DNA from: Zelopaecilomyces penicillatus
Lineage: Eukaryota > Ascomycota > Sordariomycetes > Hypocreales > Pseudodiploosporaceae
NCBI GenBank assembly: GCA_005765155.1
Contig: VCCP01000003.1
Span: 2,294,001 to 2,358,000, forward strand
DNA: 64,000 nt
Direction of reading: 5' to 3'
The position numbers were made by a program, and so were the translations under genes. The notes under the pieces are model-generated. The model searched no databases. It was not told where the DNA came from and saw nothing but the letters and a program-made list of their open reading frames with translations. Of this stretch, positions 38,661-51,969 are shown one piece after another (the stretch's first letter is position 1; every line of letters starts with the position of its first letter).

Positions 38661-39338
38661 AATTTTTATAAGAGATATAAGACTTTTTTAATATATGATT
38701 TTTAAAATATATCTTTAGTAACTTTATAGCTTTTACTTTTAATCCTTATAGAATAGAGATAGAATATACCTATTAAGCTAAATAGGGAATCACTTTAATA
38801 ATTTAAGGAGGTATAATTAATAGATTAAATATTCTATTTTCTTTAAATTATTAAAATAAAGTCTATTCTTTATTATAAAGAACCTTTAGGAAAATATTAG
38901 TCTTTTATTAGGTTAATATATCTTTAATTTAAAAGAGGATTTCCTTAAGGTATTCTTTATAGAGTTAGGATCCCTTAGGTATATTAAAGAATTTTAGGGT
39001 AATATATTTAATAAAGGGTATATCTAGGTTAATTCTTCTTTTTATTTTCTCTTATTTTTTCTTTTTTTAAAATAGATTATTATTAGATATAGATCTATTT
39101 AAAAAAATATTATTAATAGGATTGATTTTATTAGCTTTCGTTTTATATAAAATATAGATATATATCTTAGGGGGATTATATAATTAATATATTTTTCTTT
39201 TTCTAGATTTTTTCTTTTTTTTTAAGAGTCTAATTTAGCCTTAGCTGCTTTTAAAGCTTTAATATACTATTTTATAGATTCTATTAATATATTTCTAATA
39301 ATTGCTTTATTATTATTAGAGTTAAGCTTTATTGATAT

Positions 39339-39713
39339 TATTATAATTTGCAGTATAAAGTTATAACTAAAGCTAGTAGCGATAGCAGTGGAAGAAAGGC
39401 AGCTAATAATTATCCAGAGTGAAGTCTATAGAAAAGAAGAAAGAAGTGATTGAATTGCTGATATAGAAAAGAAGAAGGATATAACTAGGAATCCTTCTAT
39501 CTTTTATATCTATCTAATTCTAAGATAATTTGGAATTATTTTAAGATATTCTAAATAACTATTTAGAATTATTAGATATTCCAAATACTAAAACAGAAAG
39601 TAAGCACTAATCTATCCCTTTATAGGTTAAGCTATAAGGGCTTTATAAGCTTAGCTTACTAAGCTATACAGGTCTAGCTGCTATATATAAAAAAAACCCA
39701 TTTTATTTTAACA
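39339..39713 (-). repeat. 3' LTR of copia B (375 bp, no 23 bp units)
   Basis: Minus-strand start TGTTAAAATAAAATGGG, end CTGCAAATTATAATA. It lacks the tandem 23 bp units entirely, so it is 46 bp (two units) shorter than the partner LTR at 45102-45522. Confidence 0.9.
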
Positions 39714-42700
39714 CTCCCTCTAGCAAGCTATATAGTATATAGCTAGCTCTTTATAAGGGGTTTTTGCAGGTTTAAAAGGCTTAAAAAGCCTTGAAAAATA
39801 AGGCCTGTTAAAGCCTTAGTTAGCCCATCAGCAGGCATAGCCTTAGTTATAAGATAATTTATCTTAAATAGCTTGCTAGCTGCTTCCTGCCTAATATAGT
39901 GGAATTTTAGCAGGGTATACTTAGTTCGGGCATACTGATCAGGGTTCTTAGCATTGCTTATAGAGGCTGTATTATCACAATATAGGTCTATAGGCCGCTG
40001 AAGAGGGATTTTTAGCTCTGTAAAGAGCCCAGAGAGCCATTTTAGCTCTTTTATAGCCTCTACTAAAGCATCTGATTCAGCTTCTGTAGTTGAGAGGGCT
40101 ATAGTGGTCTGTTTTTTAGCCTTCCAGCAGATAGGCCCGCTAGCTAGCTTAAAGAGGTACCCGTAGGTGGATTTGCTAGTGGTTTTACAGCCTGCAAAAT
40201 CACTGTCTAAATAGCCTAGCAGCTGAAGAGCTGGCTGTCTAGCCTGTATAAGGCCTAAGGCCTTATATAAGATAGCTAGTTCTTTAGAGCCTTTTAGATA
40301 CTTTATAAGGTTCCTAGCTGTGTTATAGTGGTTGATATAGCTCTGTTGTATATATCGAGAAAGCTATTATATTGGAAAGGCTATATCAGGCCTGGAAAGC
40401 AGCATAAGATATATTAAAGTCCCTATAATCTGCTGATAGGTCTGTTATTCAGCAGGGGTAAGACCCCTTTTTAGGGGTTCTTTTAGTGCTCTGGGCTGTA
40501 GAGGGATAGCTGTAGGGGTTGCATCTTATAGCTGAAAGCACTGAAGAGCCTCATCAATATACTAAGACTGGTGTAACCATAGCTCCTTTTTAGCCCGGTT
40601 ATAGCTGATTTGGACCTCTAAGAAAAAGGCTATAGAGCCTCTATCTTCTATAGCAAAAACCTTATTTAACAGGCGTTTTAGCCTGTTAATATAGGGTAGG
40701 TCAGGTCCTATAATAAGGCAGTCATCAATGTAGGTGATAATAAAGGTATTAGTCTGAGCGTTGATAAAGACAGCCAGGTCAGAGACTAAGGGTTGGAACC
40801 CTAGGGTAGCTAGCAGCTTAATTAGCTGCTATTGCCATTTATAGGGGCCTTGCTTTAACCCGTATAGGGCCTTTTTTAGCAGGATAACCTGTTTTATAGC
40901 AGGGTTATAGCCTAGCTTAGCTAATAAGGCTGTTAAAGGCTGGTTTTTAAGGGTCTGGGTCTCTATAAAGAAAGAGAGACCTTCTGGAAATTCTATAAAA
41001 ATATCCTCAGATAACTGGCTGTTTAAAAAAGCCCCTATAAAATCGATTTATTCGATTTCCCAGTTATAAGAGGCTGCTAAAGCTAGTAAAATCCGCCAAG
41101 TAGAGGGAATACTAATAGCTGCAAATGTTTCAAAGTAGTCTTTTCCTTCAATTTATATAAAACCCTTTATAACAAGCCTGGCCTTATATTTTAAGGGCTG
41201 ATTTTGTAAATCCTTTTTAAGCTTAAGAACAAGTTTATTTTTCAGGATTTTTCGGTCTTTTGGAACCTCTGAAAAAGGGATAAAATACATGACTTTAGCT
41301 TGTAAAATCTGATGGAATTCGCTATAAATAGCACTAATCCATTGTTTTTTAGCAGGGTCTTCTAGGGCTTGTTTCCAGCCAGCAGGTTCTAAAGAAGCCT
41401 TAACAGTGAATTTTGCCTTTAGCTTATAGCAGATATCTATAGGGTAGGCAAGATCTAGCTATATAGGTTCAGAGTCTTCTGACTGCTGTTCAGGCTGTTT
41501 AGTAGGCTGTGGCAATTGTATTACAGGCTGTGATATAGACTGTGGCAGCTGTTATAGCGGTTATGGCAGCTGTTATAGCATCTGTAGTACAGGCTCTAGC
41601 AGCTGGATAGGTCTTCTGGCTTGATCAAGGGCTTGTAAATCGGTCAGATCCTTTAGGGTAGATTGATCTATTGATTTTAGCAGAGTATAAAGCTCTTCTA
41701 ATTCTCCCTCTAAGCTAGAAGAGCTCTAAAGACTATAAAAATTACCCTTAAGGCCCTAACTTATAGGGCCTATTCCTTCTATAATATAAAGGAAAGAGGT
41801 CTTAGTTACCTGCCAGCAGGAGAGTATATAGACCGAATAGACATTTTTATCTAGTATAGCCAGCAGCCTGGCTGGTTCTGTTCTAGGGCTTAGTTTAATA
41901 CCTTATTAGCGCTTCTTAACAGGGATAACAACCTCACAGTATACTCCAATAGCTCTATAGGCTGTTAAATTTGATTTGTTAGCTATTAGGGCTAGTTTTA
42001 GCTCTTGTAAGAAGAGCTGTAATAGGCTGAGGTCTCTATTTATAACCGCTATACAGTTAATAAGATTAACTATAGCAGATAAAATAGCGATCTAAAGAAA
42101 AAGTAGCAATTAGGCCTAGATTATAGTGGCCTATAGTCAGTCTAGAATAACCCTTATAGAGCGTTCTAGCAGGCCATTTTGCTTATAAATATAGGGGCTA
42201 GATATACTAAAACCAATGCCTTTGCCTATTAGCCAGTCTTTTAATAGTGCTGAGACCTTTTTTCCACCATCAAAATACAGCCATAAAGGGTATTTTTTAT
42301 AATGGGCTTTTAGCCCTCTAAATAACCCCTTTATAGCAGAGAAGACAGTATAACCTTCCTTATTAGATAATAAGAGAACCTTTCAATAACAGGATTTTCT
42401 TTCTACTAGAATAAGCCCTATAGGGAGCTTATTATAAAGGATCGGTTTTATCTAAAAGGTATCTCCCTTTATAACCTCTAGTATTTCTAATAGATCTGGA
42501 ATTGGGTTTTTAGAGGGTCTATATACTGATTTAGCCTATATACAAGCTAAACAGAAGAAATCTACTTCTTTTACAACAGTAAAATCAGGTAAGCCCACTG
42601 AAATTTTAGCGGTCTTTTTCAGCAGCTATAGGCCAATATGGCCGAGACAGATATGCCAAATCCCTGCTAGCTGTAACAGCTTTTGGTAGCTAGTTTTAGC

Positions 42701-44482
42701 TGAAAGACCTATATCTCCCTCTATAATAGTGTTTTCAGAGGGTTCTAGAAGGGATATAGCATCTTCTAGTGGGTCTTATGGCAGGCCTGAGTCTGGATCA
42801 GGGCTTTCTGGTATATATAGGCCTGAAATTTCAGGGCTTTTTATTGGTTCTAGCAGCTATTTAGCTGGTTTAGAGGGCTTAGTAAGGTCCTTGTACACAC
42901 CAGGGGGGGGTTTGGAGGTGATTTCAACCGCTATTGGATAGCTATAATAGTGGTTAAAAGGCCCTGTAAATTCAGGTGTAAGCTTCCCTTTTTGCTGAAG
43001 GAAGAAGCCATGTTTAGTGAAGTTTAGCAGTCCACAGCAGGTTCGGTCCACTATAAATAGCTTCTCTCACAGAAGTATACCACCAGAAGCATAATACTTT
43101 ACCCCACTCATTATATTTATATCCATATCAGGGATATATAGTGCATTTTTCAGCTCTAGAGTACTATAAATCCTGGGTTCAAGCCCTATAAGCACTATAA
43201 ATACAGCTATTCCAGATCCTTTTAGATAGATTGAACCACCACCAGTTGCTATAGGCCTTGGTTTCTTATTATAGGTATTATAACTAGTAAAGAGGGTTCT
43301 ATTATTAATAATATAGTATATTAAGCCAGTATTATATAATAGGGCATTCTTTAGGTTAGTATTATAATAGGTACTATAAGCTGTTTCTTCAGGCTCTATA
43401 GCTTCTAAACCTTCTATATTAGATTCAGAATCAGAGCTCTAGGTACTAGCTACAGTATTCCAGTCATCTATAGATAGATTATAAGTGCCTATTATAAAGG
43501 AAGCTTTATTAAGTTCCTTACTATTAATAGCAGGCTTCTTTATCTTTTTATTCTTCTGAAAAGGCTTATAAGGCTGTTTTTCAGTGGATTTAGACGGTTT
43601 TTCCTTCTTCTTAAAGTCCTTATAGGTTTTTTTAGAAGGTTCCTTAGCTTCTCTAGCTCTATAGGAGCTAGCTTTTGCAATTAAAGAGCTTTTATTCTAT
43701 AGCTCTTCTAGCAAGTCCGCCATAAGGAACTGTAAATTCAGAGCGTTAAGAGAGATGCTAAGCACTATATAAATCCTGATATTATTCCTTTAGCATTCAG
43801 CCCACTATAGAAAAGCTTCTTTTACAGCCTTTAGATACTGATTTATCTAATCTATAGGCTATATAATAACTAAAGCTAACTATAGCCTAGCAAGTCAGGT
43901 ATTGAATTCACTATTAAATGCCTCTATAGAGCCTTTATAGCTGCTAAAGCTAAGCTTATAAAAGGCACTATAAAGGGTTCCATGCTACAGGGTAGCACTA
44001 TGGCAGTATTGCTTATTCAGTATTTAATAAGCTTCCAGAGGCATTATAGCCCAACTTATAAAGGCTTATAGGTATTATAAGCAGCTATCATAAAGTAATA
44101 GAAGCAAAATAATCTAGTAATAATCATTAAGTTAACTGCTTATAGTAGGTTCTGATAGAAAATTAAATAATCCTAATGCTTATAGCTGGATAGATAGGGC
44201 CTGAAGCTATTAATTATAATTATCAGAGCCTTTTAGCCTAAAAGCTTCTAGAAAGGCCTATATTTTCTTAGATAGCTCCTTTAAAGCTAGATCACCTAAT
44301 AGGTTAGCAGACTATATAGGCTATAGCAGTGACTAAGGTAGCTAAAGTTAAGGTTATAGAGGTTCTTCAGCAGTCTTAGCAGCTATAGCCGCTGTAAATT
44401 AGCCCTGTAGCTGTTATAATTGCTGTGTGAGCTCCTATATCTAAGATCGAAGAGCCTGTAATTCTAATGAATTCTCTTCCAT
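39714..44482 (-). pseudogene. copia B gag-pol polyprotein gene
   Basis: Starts at ATG 44482-44480 (MEENSLELQALRS), an intact version of the mutated start in copia A. Gag, then pre-integrase WHICLGHIGL and DFFCLAC-like block (about 42690-42540), integrase, a linker, RVT_2 RT with TYIDDCLIIG (40735-40700) and RNase H with ALSTTEAESDALVEA-like block (about 40110-40060). A short open stretch at 43051-42857 is an in-frame piece of it. Numerous TAA/TAG stops (from CAA/CAG) prevent translation, but Cys/His ligands are better kept than in A. Polypurine complement at 39714-39721 abuts the 3' LTR. Confidence 0.9.
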
Positions 44483-45101
44483 TAAAAGGTCCTGACCTAA
44501 TATTTTCAAAATCAGACTATTATAACTAGTAGTTATAGCAGTATAGAGGAAAAATAAGCTTCTAAAAATAAGCTTATAGCTATATAACAGTATTATAAAC
44601 AGCTGAAAGTGCCGGTTATAGCAGTGCTATAAATGGCCAGGTCTTAGTAAAAGCCCTGAAAATAGCTAATTAACTAAGGGGGGGGGTGACAGGCATAAGG
44701 GTTGCTTATCATATACTAGCTATAGTTGGGTTATAGTATAGCTGGCACAGCATCTTTGCTTAGTCAGCCAACTTCTATAGTCTTATATAAGCTTTTTACA
44801 AAATTAATTAGCAATTCAAATGATTAATCATATTTGATATAGTTAATAAAGCCATAACCTATAATTCTATAAATCTAAATTAGTAATCTATAAATCCGAA
44901 AGTAGATCATGCTATAAGCTATAGGTCTAATATTCAACTCTTATATATATAGTGTTTTTCATGACTTCTGATTAGTGGGAAATATAGGTCTGACTGGTTA
45001 GAGAAGGGGTAAAAAATCTGATATATAAAGAGGTTGAATATAACAGAAAAAAGAGTCTTCTTTTTATAGTCTAGAATAACTATTCTTTTAGGCTTATAAT
45101 C

Positions 45102-45522
45102 TATTATAATTTATAGTATAAAGTTATAACTAAAGCTAGTAGTAATAGTAATAGAAGAAAAACAGTGAATAGTTATCTAAAGTAAAGTCTATAGAAAAGA
45201 AGAAAGAAGTGATTAAATTACTAATATAGAAAAGAAGAAGAATATAATTAGGAATCCTTCTATCTTTTATATTTATCTAATTCTAAGATAATTTGGAATT
45301 ATTTTAAGATATTTTAAATAACTATTTGGAATTATTAGATATTCCAAATACTAAAACAGAAAGTAAGCACTAGTCTATCCCTTTATAGGTTAAGCTATAA
45401 GGGCTTTATAAGCTTAGCTTACTGAGCTGTGCAGGTCTAGCTGCTAGGCTATAGCAGGTTAAGCTGCTAGACTATAGCAGGTTAGGCTGCTATATATAGA
45501 AAAAACCCATTTTATTTTAACA
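45102..45522 (-). repeat. 5' LTR of copia B (421 bp) with two 23 bp units
   Basis: Minus-strand ends TGTTAAAATAAAATGGG and TATAAATTATAATA. Two 23 bp units lie at 45446-45468 and 45469-45491. The primer-binding site follows at 45101-45090. Confidence 0.9.
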
Positions 45523-48500
45523 AATATTTCTTTATTATTTTTAAGGAGCTGTTTTGAATTAATTGATTCCTTATTATTAATTATATCTTTAATAATATAA
45601 TTAATATTTAGTTTTTTAAGGAGTTAGGTTTATTTTATTTTTAATAAATAGTATTTATAATAAAAATAATTACTTATACTTACCTTATTTAATACTATAT
45701 ATATAAGTCTTTATCTTTTTAAGAATAATTAAATAATAGCTTAATTATTCTAATAAATAATATTCTTAGGATAAAGAGTATTATAACTTTATTTAATACT
45801 ATATATAGGTAAATAAATATTTAAGTGATTCCTATATAGAATTAAACTTTTACTTTTTTAATTATTTAAATAATCTACTTAGAAAATAATATTATTTTAA
45901 TCTTGGTTAGATTATATTTAATTCTATATTTCTTAGCTAGTAATTTTAAGATAATATTGCCTTTAGAGCTTAAATTAATAAATATATTTATTACTTTCCT
46001 TTCTTAAGAATTAATCCTGATTTGGATCTTAAGTATTTATTATATATTTAATAATTAATAGCTATTTAAGTATATTTAAATAACCTTATAAGATATCTTA
46101 TTAAAAGAGAAGCTTATATTATTATAAAGATTATCTTTAATTGATTCTATAATATAGAAGTAATATAGGCTTAATAGATCTATATTATCTTAATCTTAAT
46201 TAGATAATATTATTTAATACTAATTATAATTAAGAGAGGCTTCTTTTTATATCTTAATTATAACTATAATACTAGTATATAGTTATTTAATTAGCTTATT
46301 AAAGAAGGCTTTATTATACCTTATCTATAAATAAACTTAAATTGCTTTTATTATATTCTTTAGCTTTATTAAAGATATAGGATTATCTAATCTATTTTTA
46401 GGGATATAAAGGATTTCTATTATATTTTTAGCCTGATTTAATAGATCCTAGTCTATAATTATTCTAAGCTCTAGATCAAGATTAATTAATATATAAAGTA
46501 ATATAATAACTATCTTTATAAATAAGGTCTCCTTTAGTTTTAATTAATAGTAAGGAAATCTTATACTCTAATCTATTATTTATAATATATTCTTAGATAT
46601 AGTTATTAGATTAAAAGATATTATTTTATTTGATATTAGGATAGCCTTAGAAGTAGGCTTTTAATATATAATAATTAGAGATTTAATTAATTCTTTATTA
46701 TTATCTTTTTATCTCTTTTTTTTATTAATATTTATATTAATTATATATATTAATACTATTTAATCCTTTATATCTTTATATTAAGAGAGTGATATAAAAG
46801 AAGTTTAGATTATATTTTTATTAAATATAATATCTAAGTATTATAACTTTATAGATTACTATTTAAGGCTTAGATAAGGGATATATTTTCTAAAGATTAT
46901 ATTTTTATATTTATTTAATACCTATTTAAAGTACTAAGAGGCTCTGGCTTTAACTAAGAGGATAAAGGATATAATTATATAATTAAAGAAGTTAATAGCC
47001 TAAGCTATTATAAGCTTCTAATAGTATTCTTTTATTTTAAGGAACTATTATATAATAATAAGAGGAATTATACTCTAATCTATAATATATCCTAGGTTTA
47101 ATATTCTAGTATATAAATTATATATATAGAATTTAAATTTAGTATTATATATTAATTTATTATAATAAAAGGGAAAATAACTTAATAAATTATAGTATTA
47201 ATAATTATTCTTATTCTATCTCTTTTAAAGAGAGAAGATATTAAAATCCTTATTATTATTAAGATTAAATATTATTTAATTAAATAAAAAACTTATTAAG
47301 CCTTTATATTATAAATCCTTATTAATATATATATTAATACCTATCTATATTTTAATAATTATTTAAATAATATCTTTCTTAATAATTATATTAATCTTAA
47401 AGTTATTAATAAGCTTAATTAATTTTTTTATATCTATTAGCTTAGCTTTAGGGGGTATAATCTTAATAATAGTTAAAAAGAACTTTTCTTTAAGGTAAAG
47501 ATCCTATATAATCGAATTCTTTATTATAATAATTTAATTAAGTATTACTTTAATAATAATTATATTTATCTAATTCTTAAGACTATTAAAAGTCTTATAC
47601 TATTTAATAATTAATCTAATAATTATTTAACTATTAAAGTATCCTTAAAGCTACTTATATAATATCTTCTTAAGTTTATAAGGATTATTAATAGAATTTA
47701 CTTAGATAACCTTAATAAGAAGCCTTATTAATATAATCTTATATAATATATAAGATAATAATTTTAAGTCCTTTTAATTTAAATTATATTAGGAAGTATA
47801 GAATTTATATCTATTAAGCTAATCTAGAATATCTTTAATAGACTTTAAGTACTATTATTTAAATACTTTTAAATAATCTTTATATAATCTTAATTATTAT
47901 AAGTCTTTTTTAAAGAAATAATTCTTTAATACTTTTTTAGCTTTTATCTATAAAAGATTATAAATAAATCTTTAAATAATATTTTTATAGATATTAATTA
48001 TATAATATATAAAATAATTATATTTCTTTTTATTAATTATATTATTATCTTTTATCTTAAGCTTATAGCTTAAAAGATATTTAATAATATTAATTCTATT
48101 AAAGTATTTAATAAGCTTAAGATTAATAATATATTTCTTAGATTTATTTATAATAAGAATATCCTTAAAATTATTAAAAAGAGTAATATTAATCTTAATA
48201 ATACTTTATTAAAAACTCTTAATAATATTATTTCTTAGTTAATTAATTGATTATAAGCCTAATCTATTAAAGGAAGGGCTATTAGAATTTATAATAGATA
48301 TTATACTAGATAAAGGAGTGCTTAAAATAAGGATATTAAGGATAATAGTTTTAGGAATAGTAATTCTAATAATAGAATTAGAGTTATTTAAAGATCTTTT
48401 TTTTTAATATAAAGAGTATCTATTTAAATTAAGGGCTAATAATATACTAAAAAGATTAAATAATAATAAAGGCTTCCTATTATAAAGATATTTAGATATC

Positions 48501-49376
48501 TAATCTAAGAAGGAGTTATCTTAACTTTTATATAGTAATATCTTATTAATTATATTCTAGTATTAATATAAAACCTTTCCTTTAAGGATAGATATTATAC
48601 TTAAATTAAGGATAATAATTCTTATATTATTATAATTAAATAGTATTTTATTTCTAAAATATTAAGATTACTTCTAAATAGAAAGCTTTTTTAATATTAA
48701 GGATAAGATTTATAGAGAGAGAAAAAAGATAAAAATATTTTCTAAGATTAATCAAACTATTAGAATATTAATCTATAATATAAAAAAGTAAAACCAAGGG
48801 TTAATATATAATTAATATTATTTATTATTAATTAGATAATTAATATTAAAAGCTATATAAGCTAATTATCTATAATAGTTCTTTCTATACTTATTTATAT
48901 TTTAATTAAATAAATTTAATAAATTTAAGATATCTTACTTTTTTAATCTAATATTCAATATATAAGTTATTTTTTATATATATTCTAGATAAAAGCTTAT
49001 CTTAGGATTAAATATTTCTTTATTTTTTCTTTTAATAATTTAGTATTCTATAATATTAGATTTTAATAAAAAAGAAATTAATAATATCTTATTATTTAGC
49101 TAGAATAGTATATAATATCCCTGCTTTATAGATTTTAGGTCTTTTAATAAATAAACTTAATTCTTTTATTTTTAGATTTTTAGGCTATTATTCTTAAAGG
49201 TATCTTCTGATTATACTGATTAGAAGGTTTTATAAGGGTATTTATAATAATTCTTCTTAGATTAGTTTTTATAATAGCTTAAAAGTGCTTTTAAATATAT
49301 TATATTATTAATCTAGTATTAATTAATCCTTTTAATAATAAAATAAATAAGATATCCCTTTATCTTGATTATTAAT
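45523..49376 (-). pseudogene. gypsy H leader and gag region
   Basis: About 3.8 kb between the 5' LTR of H and copia B. On the minus strand near 49300-48900 a Lys/Ser-rich frame is broken mainly by TAA/TAG, as expected for a RIP-damaged gag, but I could not place a zinc knuckle or protease motif. Assignment is by position. Confidence 0.4.
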
Positions 49377-49772
49377 TTTAATAAAAGGAAAACAATATAT
49401 ATAATAATATTAATATTACCTATAGAATTATAAGATGATTTTAGGGTAGTTATATAGTTAGTATAGTCTATAAAGATTAAATAGATAAGAAAAGCTATAA
49501 AATAGTGATATAATAAATTAAATTTAAGGGATTAATTAATTATCCTATAATTAATTAAATAAAGAAGATAGCTTTTTAATAGTTAATCTTTTAAATATAT
49601 TAGAAGATTCTTAAATAGAAGGGGAAAAAAAAACTTAAATTCGATAATATCTATCTATTTAAATGGCCTGGGTATAGCCTATCTACTTATATAATTCAAT
49701 CCCTTTAAGTATAGCTTATATAGCTATAGCTTAATTAATTAATAAAAGGGTGTGTTTAACCCAGCCATTAAA
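49377..49772 (-). repeat. 5' LTR of gypsy H (396 bp)
   Basis: Minus-strand start TTTAATGGCTGGGTTAAAC and end CCTTTTATTAAA; less mutated at its start than the 3' LTR. TSD CTAG follows at 49773-49776. Confidence 0.9.
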
Positions 49773-49776
49773 CTAG

Positions 49777-51969
49777 ATAAAGAGAAAGCTTTTAATAGTA
49801 TTTCACCCCTAAACTAATAGATAAATAGAATAAATAAATTAAATATTAAAATATTATCTATATTACTTCTTAATAAAAGAATAAGTAATTTAGGTAAAGC
49901 TTTTTTAAATAGTATAATTTACTTAAAACTCTATAACCTTTATAATAACTAGCTACTCTCCTAATAAAGTATTATTTAATTATAAATCAGGTTTTTTAAA
50001 TATTAGGAATAATATTATAAAGGGAGAGATATCAGTAATATAAAGCTAGTTAAAGAAACTAATAGAAGTATAAGAAATATTAATAAAGTATTAGTAATAA
50101 GCAATTAAAGCCTAGGCTAGAAACTATAATAAACTATATTTACCCTTAATACTTTAGAAAGAGGATATAATTATATTAAATATAAAGAATCTATATCTAA
50201 AGATAAAAAGGAAATTAATATTAAGATTTATTAATTTATTCTAAATCTTATAAAAGATTAAAATATAAATATATTAATTAATATTATTAAAGTAATATTT
50301 ATAGATTTATAATATATTTTATATTAGTTTATTAGAATTATAGGTATAATAAGCAGGGGATATTAATAATAGCCTATTAATACTAGAACTAAAAGATAAA
50401 AAGGAATAAAAGATTAAGAAAATCAAAGATTAATTAAAAATTAAGAGAATTATATTATTTAATTAAATAATTAGATTAGCCTTTAGAATATAATCAATAG
50501 ATTCCAGTTAATAAGATAAATACTCTAAAGCTAATAAAAGTATTTAAAAAGAATTAGATAAAAAAGAAGTATAAGCTAGATAAAGGTATAATATAATAGA
50601 ATAAAAACACTATAGAATTATAATTATAAGCAAAAAGAACTTAAAAGTTATATATTAAAGAATAATATTTTATTTTATACCTTTTAATCTATTATAAATA
50701 AATAATAAAAGGGTAAGGAAAAGATATAGATAATATAATAAAAAGCCTTCTATTATAAAATAAAACCAGAAATCAAAAACTAAAGCTAATAACTTAATAA
50801 TATATTAGTAAACCCTAAGCTATACCTATTTAAAATTAAATAGTTATATATACTTAAGCTTATTATTAAACTTATTTAATATTAACTTATTCTTCTATAT
50901 TATAATAATAATAGTGGTATAAGCTATATACTTAATATATTATTAAAATATAAAGCTAGTATTTATCTAGATAAGATAAAGGCTTTATATAGCCTTTTAC
51001 TTAATTAAATCAGTATAATATAAGGCTTTAAGACTTATTTACTAAGCTTAAATAGTCTATTATTAAATTAGTATTAAAATATAAATAAAATATTTATAGA
51101 TTTATTTAAATATTCTATTATTCTTAAAGGCAGAGCTATTAAATAGCTAGTAATATTTAATAGATCTTCTTTTTCTTTCTATAGGCCTTATCAATCTTAA
51201 CTTAGGCCTTAATAGGGCTAGTAATATTATAAGCCTAATAATATATAATCTTAGCTAATTTAAAAGTATAGTAAAGCTTAAGTAATATATTAATAATCTA
51301 TTAAATAAATTCACCTATAAAAATAAAAGGGCTATCCTTATTATAATTACTATTCTTATTAAGAATATATATATTAAGTATTATATCTAAAAAGTTAAGT
51401 ATATTACTTAGCTTTTAGGTATTATCTAGTATAAGAGCTATAAATCTAAATATTATTAAATTATTAGTAAAACCCACTTGAATAGTATAGATTAATATAT
51501 TATTAATAGGTATTATTCCTATTATTATACTATTAATAATATATTAACTTAATATTAATAAATATATATTAGATTAGTATTATCTTATTAGGCTTAATCT
51601 GCTCTTTTATTACTTTAGTATCTATTATTATAGCTATTTATATATAATATATATATTATATATATTTTATAATAATCTGCTTAATATAATCTAGCTATTT
51701 TATAGCTATATAAGTTTAAGTAATAGATCTTTTAAGAGATATAATAATATAATAAAGGGATAATAAGAAAGTAATAAGATAAAAGAGATAAATAAGAGAG
51801 ATATAATAGAAAATATAATTATAAATAAATAAAAAGAATATATTAAGTCTAAGTTTTAAAAAAATAAAAATTCTAGAATAATAAAATAATAATAATAAAG
51901 AAAATCTATTATAGGGTAATAGATATATAATTAAGGTATTAGAATATTAGCCTTAAAGAGAGAGATAAT
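49777..51969 (+). pseudogene. gypsy F integrase end and chromodomain-like region
   Basis: Continues the frame broken at 30751: an FNSISPLN..INRINKL.IKIL block (usual STAFHPQTDGQTER.NQ.LEQYL) at 49790-49850, then a KAFLNSIIYLKLYN-like stretch (usual LLPLAEFAYN). The C-terminal region near 50040-50330 shows LVKETNRSI and an IDLQYILY block. A following Lys-rich stretch to about 50700 with YNIIE and IISKKNLK may be a chromodomain. From about 50750 to the 3' LTR I see no reliable motif. Confidence 0.7.

Larger units (their letters stand above)
39339..45522 (-). mobile_element. Ty1/copia element B, reverse strand (6184 bp), inside gypsy H
   Basis: LTRs 39339-39713 (3' LTR, 375 bp) and 45102-45522 (5' LTR, 421 bp); internal region 39714-45101 is 5388 bp, exactly as in copia A. 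Flanks are GATAT (left) and AATAT (right), a TSD with one mismatch. It is less RIP-damaged than A: the gag ATG, HxxLGH and YxDD motifs survive. It lies between the RT and gag halves of H. Confidence 0.93.
30752..49772 (-). mobile_element. Ty3/gypsy element H, reverse strand, with nested copia B
   Basis: Two 396 bp LTRs (30752-31147 and 49377-49772) with TSD CTAG (30748-30751 and 49773-49776). The flanking integrase frame of F is continuous across it. LTR ends are TTTAAT...ATTAAA/ATCAAA rather than TG...CA. On the minus strand the polypurine AAAAGGGT abuts the 3' LTR. RT and RNase H are read at 38660-37480. After removing copia B it is still 12.8 kb, about twice the usual gypsy length, so part of it is unexplained. 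Confidence 0.85.

Noticed and set aside
42857..43051. 64-codon open frame, minus strand
   Set aside because: It is an in-frame piece of the copia B polyprotein, not a separate gene.
30752..49772. A Starship-type giant element, suggested by 19 kb size and 4 bp target duplication
   Set aside because: It has 396 bp direct terminal repeats, a polypurine tract and gypsy RT/RNase H; part of its size is nested copia B. No tyrosine recombinase was seen.
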